Assembly (NCBI GenBank): GCA_947626615.1 | Contig: CANQSW010000102.1 | Coordinates: 1 to 5,128, forward strand | Reading direction: 5' to 3' | DNA: 5,128 nucleotides | Source of the DNA: an uncultured Peptococcaceae bacterium | GTDB taxonomy: Bacteria > Bacillota > Dehalobacteriia > UBA4068 > UBA4997 | In this document: one piece after another, positions 1-4,649 of the stretch | Layout: every line of letters begins with the position of its first letter | Numbering within the stretch: the stretch's first letter is position 1 | Made by a program: the position numbers and the translations under genes | The notes under the pieces: generated by a model | The model's input: only the letters and a program-made list of their open reading frames with translations | Told to the model about the DNA's origin: nothing | Database searches by the model: none

Positions 1-155
1 ATGCCGCCGACGTGACGTTCACCAAAGCAAAACTCGACTATGACGACGGTGTGGCCGTCTATGAAGTGGAATTTTACCACGGCGCGCAGGAATACGAATA
101 CACGATCGACGCCCAGACCGGCGCGATCATCGAAGCCAAGGTAGACCGCGATTAA
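1..155 (+). CDS. PepSY-domain protein, C-terminal fragment
   Basis: This is the 3' end of a gene that enters from the left edge, read in the frame starting at base 3 and ending with TAA at 153-155. The roughly 50 visible residues include YEVEF, then EYEYTIDAQTG, then IIEAK. This is the typical end of a PepSY domain: a Tyr-Glu-rich beta strand followed by the Asp-Ala-x-Thr-Gly turn and a final strand. PepSY domains occur in secreted or membrane-anchored proteins of Gram-positive bacteria and are thought to modulate peptidases or act in the cell envelope. The start, any signal peptide and any second PepSY copy lie outside the window, so location and exact role are unknown. A strong terminator follows 18 bases after the stop, so this gene is the last of its transcription unit. 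Family assignment is fairly secure; function is not. Confidence 0.75.
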   Translation, partial: AADVTFTKAKLDYDDGVAVYEVEFYHGAQEYEYTIDAQTGAIIEAKVDRD

Positions 156-173
156 AACCGTATCGCCAAAGCG

Positions 174-202
174 AAAAGCCCCCCGAACGGGGGCTTTTTT
201 TT
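174..202 (+). terminator. Rho-independent terminator of the PepSY gene
   Basis: A perfect 6-bp GC stem (GCCCCC at 178-183, GGGGGC at 189-194) encloses a 5-base loop CGAAC. It is extended by an A-run before it (174-177) pairing with the T-run after it. Eight T residues at 195-202 complete a textbook intrinsic terminator on the plus strand. The A-run also gives the minus strand a short T-run, but nothing is being transcribed leftward here. Confidence 0.93.
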
Positions 203-247
203 GACAAAAAATACAGCTAATACTTTTTTCACCGCCGCAAATACTAA
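201..247 (+). promoter_or_regulatory. Possible promoter region of the lipoprotein gene
   Basis: A perfect -35 hexamer TTGACA (201-206) begins in the last two T residues of the preceding terminator. No convincing -10 lies at 16-18 bases: the nearest AT-rich options are TACTTT (221-226, spacing 14) and the more distant TACTAA (242-247). A promoter is expected here because the upstream gene is terminated and the downstream gene is a single unit, but the exact hexamers are uncertain. Confidence 0.3.
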
Positions 248-305
248 AGCCAGACCGAAAATCGGCAGCAAATGACTAATCTTAAGTTGAACGGAGGCTA
301 CAAAA

Positions 306-605
306 ATGAAGAAATTTATCAGCCTGCTCGCGGCGGCTCTGCTGGCGCTCGGCTGTTTGGCCGGCTGTTCCGACGGCGGCAGCGGCACGAAGAACACCGG
401 CGCCACCGGCACGAACACCAGCGCCGGCTCGCTGAACCAAGAGCTGGGCCAGGATTATCTGAACAACGGCAACCCGCTGCAGATCACGGGCGCAAGCCGC
501 ACCGGCTACGGCAGCATGAACGCCGCCGGCAGCGATTATCAGAACAGCGGCGTGACGGGCGCGGCCAGCCCCGGCAGCGATATCCGCATCACGGCGGATA
601 TGTAA
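306..605 (+). CDS. Small predicted lipoprotein of unknown function
   Basis: This 99-residue protein has a clear type II signal peptide: MKK, a hydrophobic stretch (residues 4-16), then the lipobox LAGC at 18-21. Cys21 would be lipidated and the protein anchored on the outer face of the membrane. A second, weaker lipobox-like site ends at Cys17. The mature part (about 78 residues) is rich in Gly, Ser, Thr, Asn and Ala, has no further cysteine, and looks flexible; I recognise no domain. The start is supported by GGAGG at 293-297, eight bases before ATG. The gene stands alone, with a terminator on each side, and is convergent with ilvN. Lipoprotein identity is well supported; no function can be given, and it may be lineage-specific. 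Confidence 0.82.
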   Translation: MKKFISLLAAALLALGCLAGCSDGGSGTKNTGATGTNTSAGSLNQELGQDYLNNGNPLQITGASRTGYGSMNAAGSDYQNSGVTGAASPGSDIRITADM

Positions 606-620
606 GACGAACACACAGCA

Positions 621-655
621 AGAGGCGACGCCAACAAGCGCCGCCTCTACGTTTT
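621..655 (+). terminator. Terminator after the lipoprotein gene
   Basis: A 7-bp stem AGAGGCG (621-627) / CGCCTCT (642-648) continues past one A/C mismatch into a 3-bp CGC/GCG stem with a CAACAA loop. TTTT at 652-655 follows three bases later and more T residues lie beyond, giving termination on the plus strand. The same hairpin lies just past the ilvN stop on the other strand, where the following sequence is only moderately T-rich, so it may also help end the convergent ilvBN transcript. Confidence 0.72.
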
Positions 656-664
656 AGTTTCAGG

Positions 665-1177
665 TCAAAGCTCGATCTGGTCGGTGAAGCTCACCGGCAG
701 CACGCTCAGCGATATCTCGCCGGTGCGGATTATCTCGATGATACCGTATTTTTTCATCAGCTCGCAGAAGGAGTCGATCTTTTTGCTGTCGTTGGTCACC
801 TCGATGACCATGGCGTCGGCGTTGAAGTCGATGATCCGGCCCATAAACACGTCCACGATGCTCATGATCTCCTGCCGGTAGGCGTCGGAGGTCTTTATTT
901 TGATCAGCGCCAGCTCGCGGCTCATCGAAGCCGCCTTGGAAAGATGCACCACGCGATACACCTGCACCAGCTTTTCGATCTGCGCCATGATCTGCTCCAG
1001 CTGCCAGTCTTCCTCGATCTGCACCACCAGCGAAATACGGGTGATGCCTTCTTTTTCCGTCTTGGAGGCGGCGATGGATTCGATGTTATAGCCGCGGCGG
1101 GAGATCAGGCCCGAAACGTGGGTCAATACGCCGGGGCTGTCTTCGACCAAAACGGCCAGCTGTTTTCTCTTCATCAC
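665..1177 (-). CDS. ilvN: Acetolactate synthase, small (regulatory) subunit
   Basis: This regulatory subunit of acetohydroxyacid synthase activates the large subunit and normally confers valine feedback inhibition. The 170 residues cover both expected parts: an N-terminal ACT domain (about 5-80, with LVEDSPGVL and SRRGYNIES) and the C-terminal small-subunit domain (about 85-165, with FMGRIIDF and IVEVARSG-like IIEIIRTGE). Length matches the E. coli IlvH type (about 163). Gly16 and Asn31 align with E. coli IlvH Gly14 and Asn29, positions tied to valine sensitivity, so feedback control is probably intact (inference). The start is either GTG at 1177-1175, overlapping the ilvB stop by 4 bases, or the adjacent ATG at 1174-1172, overlapping by 1. 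The protein from the ATG begins MKRKQ and fits the family slightly better. Both imply translational coupling to ilvB. The symbol ilvH is also used for this gene. Confidence 0.96.
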   Translation of the reverse strand: MMKRKQLAVLVEDSPGVLTHVSGLISRRGYNIESIAASKTEKEGITRISLVVQIEEDWQLEQIMAQIEKLVQVYRVVHLSKAASMSRELALIKIKTSDAYRQEIMSIVDVFMGRIIDFNADAMVIEVTNDSKKIDSFCELMKKYGIIEIIRTGEISLSVLPVSFTDQIEL

Positions 1178-2856
1178 GCCTCGCCCCCTTCCAGCACCAT
1201 TTCGGAAAGCGACTTGCCGGGCGCTACCATTGGCATAACGTCCTCGCTCTCGTCCACCAAAACCTCCACCAGCACCGGGCCGGGCGTTGCCGCCGCTTGA
1301 GCCAGCGCCGGGGCGACCTCCTCCGGCCGCGTCACGGTGATACCCGTGCAGCCCATCGCCTCGCCCAGCTTGGCGAAGCTCATCTTAAATTCGTGCTTGG
1401 AGGCCGACATTCTGTGGCCGTAGAACATACGCTGCCATTGCCGCACCATGCCGAGGCCCTCGTTGTTCAGCACCAGCATTTTCACGGGCAGGTTTTCCTC
1501 CGCCAGCGTCGCCATTTCCTGACAGTTCATCATAATGCTGCCGTCGCTGGAAATCAGCCAGACGGGCTTATCCTGCGCCGCCAGCGCCGCGCCCATGGCC
1601 GCCGGCAGGCCGAAGCCCATCGTGCCCAGGCCGCCGCTGGTGAGGAACGTGCGCGGCTCCTTAAACGTCATATATTGAGCCGTCCACATCTGGTGCTGGC
1701 CTACGTCGGTGGCGATCACCGCCTCGCCTTTAGTCAGCCGGTTCAGCTCCTCGATCACGGCTTCCGGCTTGATGACCTTGTCGGAGTGCGCGTAGGTTAT
1801 CGGGTGTTCGGCCTTCCATTTGGCGCAGCTTTCGTGCCATTCGTCCAGATTGCCCGTCTCCGCGTTTTGCAGCAGCGAGAGCGACCAGCAAAGATCGCCG
1901 GAAAGGCGGTAATCCACCCGCACGTTTTTGTTGAACTCCGCCGGGTCGATATCCAGATGCACCACCCGCGCGCCGGCGGCAAACGTGTTCAGCGTGCCCG
2001 TCACGCGGTCGTCGAAACGCACGCCCAGCCCCAGCAGCAGGTCGGCGTGCTGCACCGCCATGTTGGCCGCATAAGCGCCGTGCATACCCAGCATACCCAA
2101 ATGCAGCGGCGCGTCGGTGGGATAGGCCGTAAGCCCCATCAGGCTGGCCACCACGGGTATCTGCGTGCGCTCCACAAATTGGCGCAGCAGCTCGGACGCC
2201 CCGGCATAGACCACGCCGCCGCCCACGAACAGCACCGGGCTGTGGCTGCGGCCGATCGCGTCCAAAATATCCTGCAGGTCGGCCGTGCTGCCTTCCTTCT
2301 TCGGCTTGTAGCTCCAGACGAGCTTAGCCAGGTCGGCGGAATAATCGAACTCCGCCTCGTCGGTCAAAACGTCTTTGGGGATATCCACCACCACGGGGCC
2401 GGGCCGGCCGGTGCGCGCGATATAAAACGCTTTTTTCAGCGTCAGCGCCAGCTCCGCCGTATCCTGCACCAGAAAATTGTGCTTGGTGATCGGCGTGGTC
2501 ACGCCCATGATGTCGGCCTCCTGGAAGCTGTCTTTGCCGATAGAAGCGCGCGGCACCTGGCAGGTTATGCAGACCAAAGGGATCGAATCCATGTTGGCCG
2601 TGGCGATGCCCGTCACCAGATTCGTCGCCCCCGGGCCGGAAGTGGAGATACATACGCCCACTTTGCCGCTTCTTCTGGCGTAGCCGTCCGCCGCGTGGGC
2701 CGCGCCCTGCTCGTGGCGCGTCAAAACGTGCTTGAGCCCGCTGTCATATATCGCGTCATAAAGCGGCAGGGCCTGGCCGCCGGGATAACCGAAGATCGTC
2801 TCGATACCCTCCGCTTTGATGGCCTCCACGACAATTTTTGCACCGCTTAACCGCAT
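1174..2856 (-). CDS. ilvB: Acetolactate synthase, large catalytic subunit
   Basis: This thiamine-diphosphate enzyme condenses two pyruvates to acetolactate, or pyruvate with 2-oxobutyrate, the first common step of valine, leucine and isoleucine synthesis. The 560 residues are full length with three domains: N-terminal PYR domain (about 1-165), central FAD/DHS-like domain (about 190-330) and C-terminal PP domain (about 365-545). Visible landmarks are catalytic Glu49 in TRHEQGAAHAADGYAR, STSGPGATNLVTG (71-83), KDSFQEAD (108-115), RFDDRVTG (280-287), and VRQWQ with Trp474 in the herbicide-site region. The metal-binding signature has Asp438 and Asn465, 27 apart as expected, but the usual GDG reads Ser-Asp-Gly (437-439). 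The start is fixed by AAGGAGG seven bases upstream, inside the end of scfB, which overlaps by 10 bases. It lacks its own evident leader or T-box, so it is probably transcribed from the scfA promoter. The paired ilvN supports a biosynthetic AHAS rather than a catabolic AlsS. Confidence 0.97.
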   Translation of the reverse strand: MRLSGAKIVVEAIKAEGIETIFGYPGGQALPLYDAIYDSGLKHVLTRHEQGAAHAADGYARRSGKVGVCISTSGPGATNLVTGIATANMDSIPLVCITCQVPRASIGKDSFQEADIMGVTTPITKHNFLVQDTAELALTLKKAFYIARTGRPGPVVVDIPKDVLTDEAEFDYSADLAKLVWSYKPKKEGSTADLQDILDAIGRSHSPVLFVGGGVVYAGASELLRQFVERTQIPVVASLMGLTAYPTDAPLHLGMLGMHGAYAANMAVQHADLLLGLGVRFDDRVTGTLNTFAAGARVVHLDIDPAEFNKNVRVDYRLSGDLCWSLSLLQNAETGNLDEWHESCAKWKAEHPITYAHSDKVIKPEAVIEELNRLTKGEAVIATDVGQHQMWTAQYMTFKEPRTFLTSGGLGTMGFGLPAAMGAALAAQDKPVWLISSDGSIMMNCQEMATLAEENLPVKMLVLNNEGLGMVRQWQRMFYGHRMSASKHEFKMSFAKLGEAMGCTGITVTRPEEVAPALAQAAATPGPVLVEVLVDESEDVMPMVAPGKSLSEMVLEGGEA

Positions 2857-4211
2857 ATTTCTGCCTCCTTTTGTTTAACTGCCAGCCAGATCGCACATTC
2901 CAGGCGGATCCGGCTGATCTGGCAGCCCAGCTCGTAGGGCTGCATGATATCGTGATGAAAAAGATCGGCGTTGGCGTGGCAGCCGCCGCTGCAGAAGAAC
3001 CGCGCCCAGCAGCCGCGGCAGCTCGCCTTGTTATAGACGTGCGCCTGCCGGAATTTTTCCACTATATCCTTGGCTTCGGGCCAAACGCCTTCGTCCACCG
3101 TGCCCAGCTTGTATGCCTCCCGCCCCACGAACTGGTGGCAGGGATAAAGCTCGCCCTCCGGCGTCACCACCATATATTCATAGCCCGCGCCGCAGCCCGT
3201 CAGCCGCTTGGGCAGGCACGGCCCGTGCGAAAGATCCAGCCGAAAATGGAAGAAGTCGAAAGGTTTGCCCGCCTCGCGCCGCTCCTGATAGAGCCGGGCC
3301 AGCCGCCAGTATTCCTCTTTCAGCCCCGGCAGGTCGGCCTCGGTGAGCTTACGCGGGCCGTCCGTCTCCACGGCGGGCTCCATCGAAAGCCGGGGAAAGC
3401 CCAGCTCCAGCCAATGCTTGATATCCTCGCAGAAATCCTTGTTATACGCCGTATATGTGCCGCGCACGATAGCGTTGCCCCGCGTGTTGTGCGCGAGAAA
3501 ATACTGGATATTTTTGGTCACCACGTCGTAACTGCCGCGGCCGTTGGGGAACACGCGCTGACGGTCGTGCACCTCCGGCCGGCCGTCGTGGCTCAGCACC
3601 ACGCTGATATTATTTTCCTCCGCCCAGGCGGCTATCTCCGGCGTAAGGCCCACGCAGTTGGTGGTGAACGTGAAGCGGAACGTCTTGCCGAAAGCCTTCT
3701 CGCGCTCTCGCCCGTAGGCCACCAGCCGCTTGACCACGCCGATATTTAAGAGCGGCTCGCCGCCGAAGAAATCGACCTCCAGAAACTTGCGGCCGCCGCT
3801 GTTTGCCAGCACCATATCCAGCGCTTTGGCGCCCGTCTCAAAGCTCATCATACTGCGCCGCCCGCCGAAGCTGCCGGTGGAGGCGAAGCAATATTTGCAG
3901 CGCAGGTCGCAATCGTGGCAGATGTTCAGGCAAAGCGATTTCAGCACCGGCTCCGGCGGCTCGTATTGGCCAAGATAGGCGTCATCGCTGAACATCAGGC
4001 CCTGTTCTTTCAGGGCCAAAAGCTCCGCCGCGATCTCCTCCGCCTCTTGGTCGAGCTCCTCGCCCGCCGCGATCTTTTCCAGACAGGCGACCGTCGCTTC
4101 GTCCACGCGCAGCACCGAGCCGCTGTTTACGTCCAGCAGCAGCCAGCCGTCCGGCACGGCGAACCAATGCAGCTTTGCCGCCTCGGCCGGCGCGATATGT
4201 ATTTTTTCCAT
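2847..4211 (-). CDS. scfB: SCIFF peptide radical SAM/SPASM thioether maturase
   Basis: Predicted radical S-adenosylmethionine enzyme that forms a thioether cross-link in the six-cysteine SCIFF peptide encoded just upstream. The 454 residues match the family length. Residues about 1-85 form a peptide-recognition (PqqD/RRE-like) region with WLLLDVNSGSVLRVDE (23-38). The radical SAM core follows, with C101-x3-C105-x2-C108 for the SAM-binding 4Fe-4S cluster and FFGGEP (148-153). The C-terminal SPASM region binds auxiliary clusters: Cys340, Cys358, then C398-x2-C401-x5-C407-x3-C411 and Cys430. Related enzymes from Clostridium thermocellum (CteB) and Thermoanaerobacter (Tte1186) join a Cys to a Thr of their peptide. 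The start ATG has AGAGG six bases upstream. It lies 77 bases downstream of scfA, beyond a hairpin, and overlaps ilvB. Assignment rests on the cysteine pattern together with the adjacent, unmistakable SCIFF peptide. Confidence 0.95.
   Translation of the reverse strand: MEKIHIAPAEAAKLHWFAVPDGWLLLDVNSGSVLRVDEATVACLEKIAAGEELDQEAEEIAAELLALKEQGLMFSDDAYLGQYEPPEPVLKSLCLNICHDCDLRCKYCFASTGSFGGRRSMMSFETGAKALDMVLANSGGRKFLEVDFFGGEPLLNIGVVKRLVAYGREREKAFGKTFRFTFTTNCVGLTPEIAAWAEENNISVVLSHDGRPEVHDRQRVFPNGRGSYDVVTKNIQYFLAHNTRGNAIVRGTYTAYNKDFCEDIKHWLELGFPRLSMEPAVETDGPRKLTEADLPGLKEEYWRLARLYQERREAGKPFDFFHFRLDLSHGPCLPKRLTGCGAGYEYMVVTPEGELYPCHQFVGREAYKLGTVDEGVWPEAKDIVEKFRQAHVYNKASCRGCWARFFCSGGCHANADLFHHDIMQPYELGCQISRIRLECAIWLAVKQKEAEICG
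2864..2870 (-). promoter_or_regulatory. ilvB Shine-Dalgarno inside the scfB coding end
   Basis: AAGGAGG on the minus strand lies seven bases before the ilvB ATG and falls within the last codons of scfB (its Lys-Glu-Ala-Glu stretch). A near-perfect ribosome site here lets ilvB be loaded independently as well as by coupling to the scfB stop ten bases into ilvB. It also fixes the ilvB start at 2856. Confidence 0.85.
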
Positions 4212-4240
4212 GAGTTACCTCTAAAACTGAAAATTCCCGG

Positions 4241-4272
4241 AAAACCAAACGGAGGCGCTCTCAAGCGCCCCC
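4241..4272 (-). terminator. Attenuating terminator between scfA and scfB
   Basis: On the minus strand, GGGGGCGCT (4272-4264) pairs with AGCGCCTCC (4259-4251), with one G-U pair and a four-base loop TGAG, giving a stem of nine pairs. GTTTGGTTTT (4250-4241) follows. The T-tract is interrupted by GG, so I read it as a partial terminator that lets part of the transcript continue into scfB. It would make the short peptide mRNA more abundant than that of its enzyme. Full termination is unlikely, because no other good promoter is visible before scfB. Confidence 0.65.
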
Positions 4273-4288
4273 GCTGATTCTGCAAAAC

Positions 4289-4429
4289 TTATTTTTCGCA
4301 GGCCTGATTGCCTACCGTGCAAGAGGTTTTGCAAGCAGACTGGCAGGAGCTTTGGCAGTTACCGCAGCCGCCGCTTTTGGCGCTTTCCTGCAGCTTGCCC
4401 TTAAAAACGACCTGAATATGCTTAGTCAT
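4289..4429 (-). CDS. scfA: SCIFF six-cysteine ranthipeptide precursor
   Basis: A 46-residue peptide beginning MTKHIQVVFKGKLQESAKS and ending in a cysteine-rich core. Six cysteines lie at 22, 25, 29, 33, 37 and 44; the segment SCQSACKTSCTV (28-39) and the ending NQACEK are diagnostic of SCIFF ('six cysteines in forty-five'). The leader, about residues 1-19, would be bound by the N-terminal recognition region of ScfB. By alignment with the studied Thermoanaerobacter peptide, where Cys32 is joined to Thr37, the likely cross-link here is Cys33 to Thr38. The product class is ranthipeptide (radical non-alpha thioether peptide). Such products have been reported to take part in quorum sensing in solventogenic clostridia; the role here is not shown. 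The gene starts at ATG 4429-4427, with AGGGGGAG five bases upstream, and ends with TAA. It is first in the operon. No exporter or leader peptidase gene is in the window. Confidence 0.97.
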   Translation of the reverse strand: MTKHIQVVFKGKLQESAKSGGCGNCQSSCQSACKTSCTVGNQACEK

Positions 4430-4445
4430 AAGCTCTCCCCCTCTT

Positions 4446-4461
4446 TGCCGCGTGGGCGGCA
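4446..4461 (-). other. Hairpin in the scfA 5' untranslated region
   Basis: TGCCGC and GCGGCA (4461-4456 and 4451-4446 on the minus strand) form a perfect 6-bp stem with a 4-base loop. It lies just upstream of the scfA ribosome site, in a leader of about 74 bases. It could protect the transcript from decay or tune initiation; it is not a recognised riboswitch. Confidence 0.5.
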
Positions 4462-4509
4462 GATTTGCTAAACCGGCCGTTTCCCGGCTTCGGCTTACTG
4501 AATAGACTA

Positions 4510-4538
4510 ATTATAGCACAGATTTGGGGCCGCGGCAA
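4510..4538 (-). promoter_or_regulatory. Sigma-A-type promoter of the scfAB-ilvBN operon
   Basis: The minus strand carries a perfect -10 hexamer TATAAT (4515-4510) preceded by TGC, an extended -10. A -35-like TTGCCG (4538-4533) lies exactly 17 bases upstream. Transcription would begin near 4503, leaving a leader of about 74 bases before scfA. This is the only strong promoter I see for the four minus-strand genes. Confidence 0.82.
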
Positions 4539-4546
4539 GAAAATTA

Positions 4547-4618
4547 TTGAGATTTTCGCCTATTTTGGCGGATAAGCCGGCACCAGAGGCCCGCCGCCGG
4601 CATAACCTGTACTATAAA
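4547..4618 (+). promoter_or_regulatory. Possible promoter region of the Cys-repeat gene
   Basis: Two weak options exist. One is TTGAGA (4547-4552) with GATAAG (4571-4576) at 18-base spacing. The other is a TATAAA -10 (4613-4618) that lacks a recognisable -35. A 7-base direct repeat GCCGGCA occurs at 4576 and 4596, exactly 20 bases apart and between the two -10 candidates. It could be an operator, but it is short and GC-rich. The region is only about 10 bases from the -35 of the divergent scfA promoter, so shared control is possible. Confidence 0.35.
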
Positions 4619-4649
4619 CCGACAAATTTCCGACAAGGAGGGCTAAAAA

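Noticed and set aside
1..14. ATG at base 1 as a gene start
   Set aside because: That frame stops at the TGA in bases 13-15. The real frame starts at base 3 and carries the PepSY sequence.
272..1300. Plus-strand open frame (342 codons) spanning the lipoprotein gene and ilvN
   Set aside because: It runs out of frame through the lipoprotein gene, across its terminator, and antisense through ilvN. The product is low-complexity Arg/His/Gln-rich sequence.
1297..2850. Long plus-strand open frame (517 codons) opposite ilvB
   Set aside because: It is the antisense shadow of ilvB, produced by GC-rich third positions. Its protein is rich in His, Arg and Gln with no domain and it lacks a ribosome site, while the minus strand encodes a full acetolactate synthase.
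2857..2900. T-box or branched-chain amino acid leader attenuator before ilvB
   Set aside because: ilvB begins inside scfB with no intergenic space. No T-box core, leader peptide rich in Val/Leu/Ile or terminator is visible there.
2838..3749. Plus-strand open frame (303 codons) opposite scfB
   Set aside because: Antisense shadow of the radical SAM gene. The real gene shows the CxxxCxxC and SPASM cysteine patterns on the minus strand.
3982..4248. Minus-strand open frame of 88 codons overlapping the scfB start
   Set aside because: It is in another frame over the N-terminal part of scfB, Arg/Gly-rich, and has no ribosome site. The scfB frame has the recognition-domain motif and a Shine-Dalgarno.
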